Shown piece by piece: positions 1 to 7,670 of a stretch of 64,000 nt of DNA. The DNA is from Sporosarcina sp. P33 (lineage in GTDB: Bacteria > Bacillota > Bacilli > Bacillales_A > Planococcaceae), in the NCBI RefSeq assembly GCF_002077155.1, contig NZ_CP015027.1, positions 928,501-992,500 on the forward strand, written 5' to 3'. The notes below the pieces were generated by a model. It was not told the DNA's origin, made no database searches, and saw only the letters and a list, made by a program, of their open reading frames with translations. A program made the position numbers and the translations under genes. Each line of letters opens with the position of its first letter. The first letter of the stretch is position 1.

Positions 1-95
1 CCATTCGTTATTATGCTTCGGGCTTCTCTATGAGCCGCACGTTTCACACCTGCGGCAGGATTAAAGTAGTTCACTACTTTGTCAACTAGATTCAT
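1..95 (-). CDS. Phage portal protein, N-terminal 31 residues (cut by window edge)
   Basis: An ATG at 95 follows a GAGGTG ribosome site and the frame runs open off the left edge, beginning MNLVDKVVNYFNPAAGVKRA. This aromatic, basic start resembles the opening of lambda gpB-type portal proteins, which form the dodecameric ring where DNA enters the capsid. Position supports the call: the order small terminase, large terminase, gpW-like, portal is that of lambda Nu1-A-W-B. Only the first residues are visible, so family membership rests on the N-terminus plus synteny. Confidence 0.75.
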   Translation of the reverse strand, partial: MNLVDKVVNYFNPAAGVKRAAHREARSIITN

Positions 96-108
96 TTTTT
101 CACCTCAA

Positions 109-351
109 TTACAGGTCACGCGGAATAAATCTGCGCACCCTCGAAACGTTCCTGCCCGACTCTATCATTTCCGCTTCCTGTACTTTGTTTCGCCAGTAGT
201 CCAGCATCTTTCGGATTTCGGATATATGCACCCGAGTTAGTGTTCGACTGCCTATTGTGTAACTCTGCCCCTGTGAAACTTGCAATTCAGCCTGCAGCCA
301 AGCATCGAAATGCTCTCTTGCAGTTTTTGAATCAATCAAAGGTTTACTCAC
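109..351 (-). CDS. gpW-like head-tail joining protein (DUF6148-type)
   Basis: An 80-residue protein starting with GTG; its start overlaps the terL stop as GTGA, so translation is probably coupled. The pattern of an acidic-aromatic helix, then SYxIGSRxLTR, then a basic EIRKMLDYW helix matches the short Firmicutes proteins I recall as DUF6148. These sit where lambda has gpW, a protein needed to join heads to tails. No enzyme motif is present. The name comes from length, motif memory and position between terminase and portal. Confidence 0.7.
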   Translation of the reverse strand: MSKPLIDSKTAREHFDAWLQAELQVSQGQSYTIGSRTLTRVHISEIRKMLDYWRNKVQEAEMIESGRNVSRVRRFIPRDL

Positions 352-2117
352 TGACTGCGCCTCCTTCTTCTTCTTTTTCCTGCCGGTTTGGCTATCATTT
401 GATATTCAACATCAAAGTTTGGATTCAGAATCTCGATCGCAGCCGTATTGTATACCCGGAGGTCAAAACCTTCGTTCCGCGCTCTTGTCTGCACCCATTT
501 TTGATACGGGATACCTTTTTCATATCGCGTTTCCAATCGTTCTGCCGTCAACGTGCGGAAGTATTCCAATCCGTACCCTCCGCCTTTTGGATAGTGACAA
601 TAGTTAGGGCCAAACTCTTCCACACGCAAACTGGACATCACTTTGCTTTTTCCTTCATTGACGCCCAATGTAACCAACAACGCTCTCATCGGTTTAGGCC
701 TGCTCGTTCCGGCAATCAGCGGAGTGTACTCACCTTTCCGGCTGGAAGCCCCTTTAATGGCATACACTCTGCGTGCTTCACGCGGATGCACAAACCGGTA
801 AACCTCTTGTGTGAAGTGTCCGCCGCTGTCGATCAGTGTACAGGCTATACCGAACTGCCGGCCGTCAGCTTTCTGCCATGTCTTCAGGAGATACTTATCG
901 AGCTCTTCCCAGATACGGTTCTCATTCAGGTCGCCATGCATGATGTGATACTCGATGCCCCAGCTTTCTTTGCCGACACCCCAGCCCACTACTTCGATTT
1001 CAAAACGATCATCCTGGACGTCGACTGCTGCAGTTAATATCTTTACTCCCTCAGGCACAGGTGCGTCATAATCTTCACGCCGGTTATAAAGCACATCTTC
1101 TTCGAGTTCTTGACCTTCTTCTTCCCAGCTCTCGCCGAGCGAGGTATTCACGAATACTTTCAGCGCTTCCGTCCCTTTTTTCTTCGCCGTTTTGAAATCG
1201 TTGATGATTTCGCCCCAGCGCTTGAACGGACTGATCAATTCATTCAGGTGGAAGCCGCGCATAGCCGATTCCGCAGTGGCGATCCAATGCCCCTCTTGAC
1301 GCTTCCACTCGAATTCATTACTCAAAAAACCGCACTCTGTACAACGGTGCGATTCTGTTTCAAAATCAATTTGACTCCACCGTAATGGTTGCAACGCTTC
1401 ACAGCGAGGACACGGTAAGTTGTAGTATTCCATCGTGCTAAGTTCAAATTCTTTTTCGATCCGCGAAACGCCTTTAACAGTCGGGGTCGATACTTTTATT
1501 TTCTTCCGGTTATAAAAGGCAGTAGTTCTCTTCTCGGCCAAGTCCAGCGGATCCCCTTCGTCACCTGCAGAAGCAGGGAACCGGTCAATCTCATCCGCTA
1601 ACACGATGCGGATCGGACGGGCTGCCAGTCCGGCAGGCGCATTCGCCCCGCCGAGTGCAATGAATCCACCGGGGAAGGATTTAAAAAGAATCGTATTGGA
1701 AGAATCCCGCGTCTTAGAATTTCCTACCCGGTCAGTCAATCTCGGAGTATCCCGAATCATCGGGGCAATACGCTCTTTTGAAAAGTCTTTTGCTTTAGCT
1801 TCCGTCGGCTGGATGAAAAGAATCGGGGAAGGGTCATAGTCGATAAAATAACCGAGACCGTTCAGCAGGATTTCCGACTTTCCCACCTGCGCCGAAGCCA
1901 TAATCACAATGTCTTCGATATATGGATCATTCATGGCGTCCATAATTTCTCTCAAGTAAGGAGTTCTGGACGTTCTCCATTGCCCTGCCTCCGCTGATGA
2001 TTCTCTCGATAGCTTACGATGCTGATCGGCCCATTGCGATACAGTTAAATCTGGAGGAGGGGTAAGTCCCTGGCTGATAATCCTACGGAATAAACCGGCT
2101 GTTTTATTTTCTTTCAA
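348..2117 (-). CDS. terL: Phage terminase large subunit (GpA family)
   Basis: The motor-nuclease that cuts concatemeric phage DNA and pumps it into the prohead. Counting from the TTG start, a Walker A motif (ASAQVGKS) is near residues 74-81 and a Walker B (IVLADE) near 171-176. A four-cysteine zinc knuckle (CPRC...CTEC) lies near 236-262, followed by the nuclease half with a DVQDDRFE motif. The 589-residue length suits lambda gpA relatives. TTG at 2117 is preferred over upstream ATGs because AGAGGAGG sits nine bases before it and the upstream frame lies inside terS. The C-terminus ends in a lysine/arginine-rich tail. Confidence 0.95.
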   Translation of the reverse strand: MKENKTAGLFRRIISQGLTPPPDLTVSQWADQHRKLSRESSAEAGQWRTSRTPYLREIMDAMNDPYIEDIVIMASAQVGKSEILLNGLGYFIDYDPSPILFIQPTEAKAKDFSKERIAPMIRDTPRLTDRVGNSKTRDSSNTILFKSFPGGFIALGGANAPAGLAARPIRIVLADEIDRFPASAGDEGDPLDLAEKRTTAFYNRKKIKVSTPTVKGVSRIEKEFELSTMEYYNLPCPRCEALQPLRWSQIDFETESHRCTECGFLSNEFEWKRQEGHWIATAESAMRGFHLNELISPFKRWGEIINDFKTAKKKGTEALKVFVNTSLGESWEEEGQELEEDVLYNRREDYDAPVPEGVKILTAAVDVQDDRFEIEVVGWGVGKESWGIEYHIMHGDLNENRIWEELDKYLLKTWQKADGRQFGIACTLIDSGGHFTQEVYRFVHPREARRVYAIKGASSRKGEYTPLIAGTSRPKPMRALLVTLGVNEGKSKVMSSLRVEEFGPNYCHYPKGGGYGLEYFRTLTAERLETRYEKGIPYQKWVQTRARNEGFDLRVYNTAAIEILNPNFDVEYQMIAKPAGKRRRRRRSQ

Positions 2118-2658
2118 CGACGCCGGCCTCCTCTGGGCTCTCCACATAAATCTTGTCATCACTCTGCTCATAAAAGACTGCCGGATCATAATCTGACAAA
2201 ATGGTCATCAGCTCTTTGATGTCGCTTCTTAAAGTTTCGCGAATTGCATTGATGTCCGTCTCGCCTAAAACTTTTCCAGCCGAGCGTGTAGGCAAAGACA
2301 ATAACTGCGATCGAAAAAACTCCATCATTTTGTTCATGACTTCTTCCACGTCAGAAGATCGGTGCAATTCACCGGACATGATGTTATATTCCGCTTCCGA
2401 CTTCATGCGCCTAGCTCTGATCCAAAGAGTTTCTTCTCTCAACTTATCAAGATCCGCATCTTCTTCAATCAGCTTGTTTTTTGTGTATTCGTTGAAGCTT
2501 CGAACGCTGGCAACCAAATCATACTTGCCGTGTGACGCTCGAACGATGGCTTTTTCATCCACCAGCTGCTGAATTCTGCGTGCGCTCAAACCCATGATTT
2601 CGCAAATTTCATCTGTCGAAACTAAATAATTTCTTTCCTTCAATCCCTTGCCACTCAT
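2104..2658 (-). CDS. terS: Phage terminase small subunit (Nu1-like)
   Basis: A 184-residue DNA-recognition subunit of the packaging motor. Residues 12-40 form a MerR/Nu1-type winged helix (STDEICEIMGLSARRIQQL), followed by a charged helical region and an acidic C-terminus that probably contacts the large subunit. It overlaps terL by 14 bases and lies immediately upstream of it, as in lambda Nu1-A. The ATG follows GGAGGCGAGGCC. The N-terminal wing is the expected reader of a cos site, which in lambdoid phages lies just upstream of this gene. Confidence 0.88.
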   Translation of the reverse strand: MSGKGLKERNYLVSTDEICEIMGLSARRIQQLVDEKAIVRASHGKYDLVASVRSFNEYTKNKLIEEDADLDKLREETLWIRARRMKSEAEYNIMSGELHRSSDVEEVMNKMMEFFRSQLLSLPTRSAGKVLGETDINAIRETLRSDIKELMTILSDYDPAVFYEQSDDKIYVESPEEAGVVERK

Positions 2659-3101
2659 GGCCTCGCCTCCTTTTACGAAACCGAATTTTCAAAGCGAAAT
2701 GAATCGAAAACGAAATGACCTTTCGAAACATGAAACTAGATCGTTTTTGGGCCTCGCCAGACCCGTATGGAGTTAAAAACGCCCAAAGAACCTATGTTTT
2801 TTCTGAAAATTTTGTAAAATAGCTTGTACCTTAGAGCCACATGGCTTCAAGGCACTTTTTGTGTCACTCAAGATTTTTGCTTCTTCACCCTTAGCGGGCA
2901 AGTGGGAAGAAAACACTGTTGAATGTGCCATTTCCTATGTTTTGTTACATTCAAATAAATCATTTAAACCCTTGATAATTAAGCTTTTTAAGATTTTATT
3001 TAAAATGAATGTGTCGATAAGCCTGATAACGTCCTGTTCAAAGTTATTCAAACGCTATTTATGCGTCGCCTGGCCGCTTAGACGTTCGCCTGGAGGTAAA
3101 G
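2659..3101. other. Non-coding gap upstream of terS; candidate cos/packaging region
   Basis: There is no supported gene in about 440 bases between terS and the next phage gene. The part nearest terS has five CGAAA words at 2676, 2695, 2705, 2711 and 2724, two of them extended to CGAAATGA. Short repeated words beside a Nu1-like gene are what a cosB-type binding cluster would look like. No cohesive-end cut site can be proven by eye. A plus-strand frame at 2861-3370 crosses into the recombinase antisense and has no ribosome site, so I do not call it. Confidence 0.4.
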
Positions 3102-3135
3102 AAAGCACCGCACGAATGAAAGTGTGCAGTGCTTT
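3102..3135 (-). terminator. Terminator after the short recombinase gene
   Basis: A hairpin with arms AAAGCACcGCAC and GTGCaGTGCTTT and a short A-rich loop. On the minus strand the arm is followed by a T-rich run. It lies 35 bases after the recombinase stop and separates that unit from terS. Confidence 0.7.
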
Positions 3136-3169
3136 TATGTACCCTTATATGAGTTCCTACGGCTTCTAT

Positions 3170-3739
3170 TCATATTCCGCTGATCCTGTCCATATCATAA
3201 ATCTTCTGTTCGATCCGCTCCGACATGACTCCGATGTATCGCAAGGTCTCCGTCTGCGAGCCGTGATTGTATATCTCCTGCAACTCAGCTACGTCCTTGT
3301 GCTGCTGGTAGTATCGAAATCCGAATGTCTTGCGCATCGTGTGCGTGCCGATCCGAATCTCAAAACCTAAATCCTCAGATGCTGATTTCAGAATTTCGTA
3401 AGCACGTTTTCTGGAAATCGGTTTTTGCTTTTTGCCTCTTCCAGTTTTGCGGGAAGGGAATAACAATTGCGTCCTTTTCATATTCATGGTGTAGTCTCTC
3501 AATACTTTCTTCAGCTGCGGATGGAGGATGATGCGTTTCATCTTGCTGGTCTTTTTCTCAAACAATACTAAATGCGTTTTCTCTACATCCGCTGCACGCA
3601 GAGGCAGTATGTCAGATATCCGAAGTCCAGTATAGATACCGACCAGGAACATAACATAGTCTCTTTCATTCCGTTCTTTCAGGTAGTTGGCCATCGCCAC
3701 GACATCTTCATCTTCTCGGATCGGTTCCACTGAGTTCAT
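3170..3739 (-). CDS. Short tyrosine recombinase (catalytic domain only)
   Basis: A 189-residue tyrosine recombinase core. Visible catalytic residues, counted from the chosen ATG, are R40 (TGLRISDI), a lysine near 66, H133 and R136 (HTMRKTFG), H159 and the nucleophile Y168 (ETLRYIG). The arm- and core-binding N-terminus of normal integrases is missing; the frame begins just before the catalytic fold. ATG at 3739 overlaps the ArpU stop as ATGA; a GTG at 3751 is an alternative. Relatives next to late regulators are common in Firmicutes prophages. It is probably not the integration enzyme, because a full integrase lies beside ssrA. Confidence 0.85.
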   Translation of the reverse strand: MNSVEPIREDEDVVAMANYLKERNERDYVMFLVGIYTGLRISDILPLRAADVEKTHLVLFEKKTSKMKRIILHPQLKKVLRDYTMNMKRTQLLFPSRKTGRGKKQKPISRKRAYEILKSASEDLGFEIRIGTHTMRKTFGFRYYQQHKDVAELQEIYNHGSQTETLRYIGVMSERIEQKIYDMDRISGI

Positions 3740-4383
3740 AACATCTGCCACCCTTCATCCTTTATTTTCTTTCTCGCCGCTTCGATTGTATAATTAACCG
3801 CCCGTCTGGTTATACCAAGCATTTCACCTATCTGTGAGGCGGAGAAGTCCATAGACACCAATTCCATTACGTCGACTTGTCTTGGAGTCAAGCATTTCTT
3901 TATCTCCTCCACAAGCTCCTTACGTATTTTTTCTTCATACTCTTTGTCTTCACTTTGCTCAGTAGGCCATGGGTCATATGTAGTAAATGATTCATCGTCT
4001 TTCCTTCGCTCAATCCAATGATGCTCAAAAGGTATTTCTCTTTCGTAGTATGCTCGGCGCTCAATACTTCGCGAGACTGGAGGCTCTGTGTTGTAACGGA
4101 TGCAATGGATGCTGTACGTTAGGCTGGATATCATACTGTTGATAATTTCTTTTTCTTGTTTTAAAACTTTATTCTCACTTTTTAGTTTCTTGTATTGCGA
4201 TTCCCATGCACGGACGTCGTCGGCAGTCATATAGATTTCCCCTCTATCTGCACTCGCACCCATTCCCGTATTCTTCATCGTTTCAATTCCATGTTCACAA
4301 TCCGTTATTTTATTATTTAGATTACTTTGCATGGCTCTGGTTAATTTCGCGGTCTTTTTATACTCATCAAGCAACATCTTCAC
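3736..4383 (-). CDS. ArpU/sigma-like late transcription regulator
   Basis: A 215-residue protein. A long coiled middle (residues 35-90) precedes a C-terminal helix-turn-helix with LTPRQVDVMELV and ASQIGEMLGITRRAVNYTIEAARKK, the pattern of sigma-70 region 4 and LuxR-type domains. Phage proteins of this shape at the early/late boundary (ArpU, RinA, LtrC types) activate the terminase-structural operon. The GTG start at 4383 follows GAGGTGACG. A strong terminator lies just upstream, so it probably has its own promoter. Confidence 0.75.
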   Translation of the reverse strand: MKMLLDEYKKTAKLTRAMQSNLNNKITDCEHGIETMKNTGMGASADRGEIYMTADDVRAWESQYKKLKSENKVLKQEKEIINSMISSLTYSIHCIRYNTEPPVSRSIERRAYYEREIPFEHHWIERRKDDESFTTYDPWPTEQSEDKEYEEKIRKELVEEIKKCLTPRQVDVMELVSMDFSASQIGEMLGITRRAVNYTIEAARKKIKDEGWQML

Positions 4384-4444
4384 GTTATCGTCACCTCGTT
4401 AGATTGAATTGTCTTACCGAATGACCTTCTGTTAATATAAAAAA

Positions 4445-4488
4445 GGCGCTAAATCAAATTGTTGACTTCAACAAAATGATTCAGCGCC
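4445..4488 (-). terminator. Terminator ending the phage early unit
   Basis: A long near-perfect hairpin with outer arms GGCGCTaAATCA and TGATTcAGCGCC and inner arms ATTGTTGA and TCAACAA. On the minus strand it is followed by six T. It lies between the early genes and the ArpU-like gene and would stop early transcription unless antiterminated. Confidence 0.85.
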
Positions 4489-4512
4489 CTCGGTTTTTCC
4501 GACTAAGCGTGT

Positions 4513-4713
4513 TTATCTTTTTAGTGTGACCCTATATGCTAGGTTACCTATCTTGTAGTTCTGACAAGGTAATTCTAGTATACCATGTGATGGCAATGGA
4601 ATGGCTTGAACTTTTCCATTTTCGACAATATAAATTACTTTTTCATCCGTCGCATCGATCATCGCTGTCATGTCGCTCTTGTTAACTGGTATGTCTTTTG
4701 CTTTTATGTTCAT
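4513..4713 (-). CDS. Phage protein of unknown function (66 aa)
   Basis: A short acidic-to-basic protein starting at an ATG seven bases after AAGGAGGG. A middle stretch (VIYIVENGKVQAIPLP) suggests a small beta-rich fold. No motif that I recognise. It is the last gene before the early terminator. Start, spacing and position make it a likely real gene. Confidence 0.6.
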   Translation of the reverse strand: MNIKAKDIPVNKSDMTAMIDATDEKVIYIVENGKVQAIPLPSHGILELPCQNYKIGNLAYRVTLKR

Positions 4714-4748
4714 AACGTCCCTCCTTCGTTTTATGTTCGGAAAGTGTA

Positions 4749-4964
4749 TTAGCCGAGACGAGCTTCCCCCTCAACAACATCCGCAATTACTCCCAGCTCT
4801 TCTAATTTCTCGTAAGCTTCCTTCTCGCTGCTGAACGAACACCCTAACTTGGAATCCCTAGTCCATGTGTCATCGTAAGGGTTGTAATAAAAAACAGGCT
4901 TTACAGGTCCACTTGCGCTTTCAATCAAAGCTATAACCCAAACTTTCATAGTAATTACCGTCAA
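4749..4964 (-). CDS. Phage protein of unknown function (71 aa)
   Basis: The TTG at 4964 is six bases after GGAGGG; an internal ATG at 4949 is possible but has no better site. The chain opens with a beta-like hydrophobic stretch (MKVWVIALI), has an aromatic turn (FYYNPYDDTWT) and ends with a helix (SEKEAYEKLEELG). It resembles the small phage proteins I recall that begin KVWVI, but I cannot name a function. Confidence 0.6.
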   Translation of the reverse strand: MTVITMKVWVIALIESASGPVKPVFYYNPYDDTWTRDSKLGCSFSSEKEAYEKLEELGVIADVVEGEARLG

Positions 4965-4998
4965 TGAAGTCCCTCCTTCGCTTTATCCGTCTAATACA

Positions 4999-5145
4999 TC
5001 ACTTCCTGCGCCCTCTATTCGATTCATCCTGTATAAACCGCAAGCCCTGGTACTCAATAACCGTAGGCTTGCCTTTCTTGCGTTTGTGTACTGTGACTGT
5101 GGGTGTCGGATTGATGATGATGGCTCCGTGTTTTCCCGGGATCAT
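4999..5145 (-). CDS. Very short phage protein (48 aa)
   Basis: ATG at 5145 overlaps the stop of the upstream gene as ATGA, a translational-coupling arrangement repeated through this operon. The product is basic, starts MIPGKHGAIIINPTPTV and continues with a lysine-rich patch. No known domain. The coupling, the fully open frame and the exact fill of the space between neighbours support a real gene. Confidence 0.55.
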   Translation of the reverse strand: MIPGKHGAIIINPTPTVTVHKRKKGKPTVIEYQGLRFIQDESNRGRRK

Positions 5146-5369
5146 GCGGACTCACCTGTCTCACTTATTGATACACAAGACAAATCATCCACTCTTACGA
5201 TATGAACCGCATCACCTTCAGTTATTCTTATAACGGAATGCAGATTTTCATTGAACGATTCATCTATAATGTCGATGATTTCAACCAATCCTTTTTGATT
5301 TTCGGGCGTTTCTTCCACATTCATTGTTTGAGTTCCACCACTTTTGTAAAGTAAGTTAATTTTTATCAT
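5142..5369 (-). CDS. Phage protein of unknown function (75 aa)
   Basis: A 75-residue acidic protein whose start overlaps the preceding stop (ATGA) and whose stop overlaps the next start, so it sits in a coupled chain of small early genes. It has alternating beta-like hydrophobics (HSVIRITEGDAVHIVRVDDL) and no catalytic motif. Function unknown. Confidence 0.6.
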   Translation of the reverse strand: MIKINLLYKSGGTQTMNVEETPENQKGLVEIIDIIDESFNENLHSVIRITEGDAVHIVRVDDLSCVSISETGESA

Positions 5370-5593
5370 TCCATCCCCTCCAATAACTTTAGCTGCTCCA
5401 CCAATTCCGGCTCCCGATAATTCCGCGTTACGTCCACACTGTCGAGCATCGCCTGCAGCCGGCGGTTGTTTTCTTCTACTTGAAAACGCTCGGATTGTTC
5501 TACTTCCAATTGCCGATTACAAATTTTTACTTGTTCACTTAACTTGGCGATGAGCACCTTTTGTTCTTCAATCAGATAATTTCGGTTAGGCAT
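5366..5593 (-). CDS. Coiled-coil phage protein (75 aa)
   Basis: Nearly all helix: heptad-like leucine, isoleucine and valine spacing runs from residue 7 to 50 (LIEEQKVLIAKLSEQVKI and after), so a dimeric coiled coil is likely. It overlaps both neighbours by a few bases. No DNA-binding or enzyme motif is seen, and the function is unknown. Confidence 0.6.
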   Translation of the reverse strand: MPNRNYLIEEQKVLIAKLSEQVKICNRQLEVEQSERFQVEENNRRLQAMLDSVDVTRNYREPELVEQLKLLEGME

Positions 5594-5801
5594 GTGGATG
5601 CAACCCCTCTCTCGCTATCGCTTTTATCATGTTAATCTGGAAAGCTGACTCTGTTTTTATTGCCGCTATTTGTTCTAATCGATTCTTCATACGCCTTGTG
5701 ATTTCAAGCAGACGAAACACTTCATCTGCTTGATACTCACTTTCTCCAATAGCCGCTTTTACTGCCAATTTGTGAAGTAGTTCTGTTTCAGTCATAAGCA
5801 A
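5586..5801 (-). CDS. Helical phage protein of unknown function (71 aa)
   Basis: ATG at 5801 (or the second ATG at 5795) overlaps the end of the preceding coiled-coil gene. The product is helical and amphipathic, with no recognised domain. It belongs to the same tightly packed early operon. Confidence 0.55.
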   Translation of the reverse strand: MLMTETELLHKLAVKAAIGESEYQADEVFRLLEITRRMKNRLEQIAAIKTESAFQINMIKAIAREGLHPHA

Positions 5802-6519
5802 AGCCCTCAGCTCTTTCGCTTAATGATACATACCTTTTCGCAAGGGCTAAACTCAATTTTTCCGCATCTTCCAGTATTTTCACCTTATTTTCTAACACTT
5901 GGCATCGGTGTTGCATTTCTTTATAAGCTAAGTCTGCCTCGCAGAACGATTCTTGTTGCTTATCAGCGAGCTTTGTATTTTGGATTGCATTCAATCTATC
6001 AATCTCGTTCTTCGCATTTTCAATTTGACCTCTGAGTACCATGTTTTCCTTCTCTGAGCTATCGAGTTGTTTTTCTGCGTATTCCCTGTCCGTCGCTTCT
6101 TCGTTATGACTGACTTCTAATCTCTTCATTTCAGACTTGATTCTGGTGTATTTTTCTTGGAGCTCTTCGTAATCTCTTGCGTGACTTTCCTTCAATCGAT
6201 TGATTTGTTCTTTCAATAGCTTGATTTCAATAATATTCTCTCCAGCACTTTTCGCTTCTTTTGAGGTTGTTTTTTCTCCCGCCTGTTGCGCCGCTTCCTT
6301 TTTAGATTCACCTGCAGACTTGATTAATCCGGCAGCACGCTTCCATTCGTTGAATCCCGCGTTATGCATTTGGTATTTCCTCATTATCTTTACATCCGAA
6401 ACACCTTGTGCTTTTAAGTCCTGGTACTCGTCAATTGTTATTGGCGCGTTTTTTAAAACTTCTCGTTTCTTATACACTTCTTCCATCATGCGCTTGTTTT
6501 CTTCTTGTTTTGTCGTCAT
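5788..6519 (-). CDS. Phage DNA-binding/coiled-coil protein (243 aa)
   Basis: Residues 26-65 look like a small helix-turn-helix of the type seen in Firmicutes phage early proteins (TIDEYQDLKAQGVSDVKIMR then MHNAGFNEWKR). A low-complexity lysine/glutamate linker follows, then a long coiled coil from about 95 to the C-terminus. That layout suggests a dimeric DNA binder or scaffold, but I know of no assigned role. ATG follows GGAGGAATTGAA. Confidence 0.6.
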   Translation of the reverse strand: MTTKQEENKRMMEEVYKKREVLKNAPITIDEYQDLKAQGVSDVKIMRKYQMHNAGFNEWKRAAGLIKSAGESKKEAAQQAGEKTTSKEAKSAGENIIEIKLLKEQINRLKESHARDYEELQEKYTRIKSEMKRLEVSHNEEATDREYAEKQLDSSEKENMVLRGQIENAKNEIDRLNAIQNTKLADKQQESFCEADLAYKEMQHRCQVLENKVKILEDAEKLSLALAKRYVSLSERAEGFAYD

Positions 6520-6552
6520 TTCAATTCCTCCTATTTCTCCTAGAAATTTGTA

Positions 6553-6813
6553 TCAATTACACACCAATAGCTCTTCAGCTTTAAATATTCCGTTCCGCTC
6601 TTTTCCTTGGAATTCTACTTCGTATTGATTCAATTTCCTGCTAACCCTTTTAACGACTAGTCCTTTTCGTCCTTCGTATTCTTGCAGGTAGTAAAACGTC
6701 TCAACATCATCATCATCTACAGCAGCACGAACCCTTACCTCGTCGTAGATCCGTATGGGTTGTTCGCGAATTATTTCAACCTCTGTCGAAAAAATATCTA
6801 ACTGCTCTTGCAT
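6553..6813 (-). CDS. Phage protein of unknown function (86 aa)
   Basis: ATG at 6813 lies eight bases after AGGAGG. The chain is acidic in the first half and basic in the second, with a beta-rich core (FYYLQEYEGRKGLVVKRVSR) that could be a small SH3-like or barrel fold. No named family recognised. It lies downstream of the dUTPase gene. Confidence 0.55.
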   Translation of the reverse strand: MQEQLDIFSTEVEIIREQPIRIYDEVRVRAAVDDDDVETFYYLQEYEGRKGLVVKRVSRKLNQYEVEFQGKERNGIFKAEELLVCN

Positions 6814-6826
6814 GATAGAGTGCCTC

Positions 6827-6907
6827 CTATTTTCGTATGTTTTCTAACAGCGACAAGCTGGACGCTACCAGCAAAGTCGCCACTAGGAATATATTGATTA
6901 TTGTCAC
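6827..6907 (-). CDS. Possible 26-residue membrane peptide
   Basis: Between the dUTPase stop and the next gene a GTG-started frame encodes a hydrophobic peptide (MTIINIFLVATLLVASSLSL then a short basic tail) that would span the membrane once. There is no clear ribosome site, and the frame could be chance. Recorded because it exactly fills the gap and its stop overlaps the next ribosome site. Confidence 0.25.
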   Translation of the reverse strand: MTIINIFLVATLLVASSLSLLENIRK

Positions 6908-6908
6908 G

Positions 6909-7481
6909 TCAATACCCTGTGTCTTGTCTAACGTGGTTGACTTTGTTTTTGTTGTAGTAGGCTTGCTCTATTTGTTCCCAGGTGAATCCGAGCATTTCAC
7001 CAAGGCCGATAAAGTTTTCAATGATATGGAGATAATTCGGCAAACTTTCGTAGGCAAGCATCGTTCCTACTTTCGTTGAAATGAAGACGAACTGCTTGGC
7101 AATACTTCGGTTATTCACGGGCCTTGCTTCTTTCACTAATAGATGAAATTCCAAATCCAACCCAATCGACAAAATAAAGTGCAAGCAATCCACGTATTCT
7201 TCGAGCAGAGGGTTTTTATCATATTTTGCTATGCTTGAAAATCCATTATCCCCGCATTGTTTTTCTTCGTGATGTGAATACGCTTTGATTCTCGGTTCCC
7301 GATCCACGCTCCAAAATTTAAAACCGCGCCATTCATTCGCACACTCGCCTAGCTCTACCTGCAAAGCCAAAATCTTATCCAACAGCAGGTCCTGTCCTTC
7401 CAACCCCTTCTCTTTCACAATCCGTTCATCCAACTCGCGTTGCATTTCAAACATTTTATTTAAGTCCAATATTTTCTCCAC
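6909..7481 (-). CDS. Dimeric all-alpha dUTPase (MazG-like)
   Basis: A 190-residue enzyme of the phage dimeric dUTPase type, which hydrolyses dUTP to dUMP and pyrophosphate and keeps uracil out of phage DNA. Visible signature residues are the acidic helix ELGECANEW followed by RGFKFW near residues 44-55, and a second metal-binding helix LLEEYVDCLHFILSIG near 95-110. It lies among replication genes, as usual. ATG follows GGTGGAG. Confidence 0.85.
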   Translation of the reverse strand: MEKILDLNKMFEMQRELDERIVKEKGLEGQDLLLDKILALQVELGECANEWRGFKFWSVDREPRIKAYSHHEEKQCGDNGFSSIAKYDKNPLLEEYVDCLHFILSIGLDLEFHLLVKEARPVNNRSIAKQFVFISTKVGTMLAYESLPNYLHIIENFIGLGEMLGFTWEQIEQAYYNKNKVNHVRQDTGY

Positions 7482-7484
7482 CTT

Positions 7485-7670
7485 TTAATTTTCTCTACCT
7501 GCATACTCTCTGTTAGCGCACCCAGAACACAACTTGTGTCGCCAGCAATAACTGTGAGCGTGTGCTATTTCCGCTTTCTTGCATATATGGCACGTGATTT
7601 CTATTACTTCGTTGCGCGATCGTTTAGCTCGTACACACTGATTGTTCGTTCGTCTGCTTTTCGTTTGCAT
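7485..7670 (-). CDS. Small zinc-ribbon-like phage protein (61 aa)
   Basis: Residues 27-51 hold CHICKK and LCSGC, a Cys-X2-Cys pair repeated about 20 residues apart, plus histidines between them; this looks like a zinc-binding treble-clef or ribbon. The start overlaps the end of the upstream DNA-binding gene by about 46 bases in another frame, and the ribosome site is weak. The cysteine pattern is the main reason to accept it. Confidence 0.5.
   Translation of the reverse strand: MQTKSRRTNNQCVRAKRSRNEVIEITCHICKKAEIAHAHSYCWRHKLCSGCANREYAGREN

Noticed and set aside
240-1037. 265-residue plus-strand frame inside terL
   Set aside because: Antisense to a clear terminase gene with no ribosome site; long shadow frames are common opposite this codon usage.
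2861-3370. 169-residue plus-strand frame between terS and the recombinase
   Set aside because: It crosses a terminator hairpin and overlaps the recombinase gene in antisense, with no ribosome site or protein-like features.
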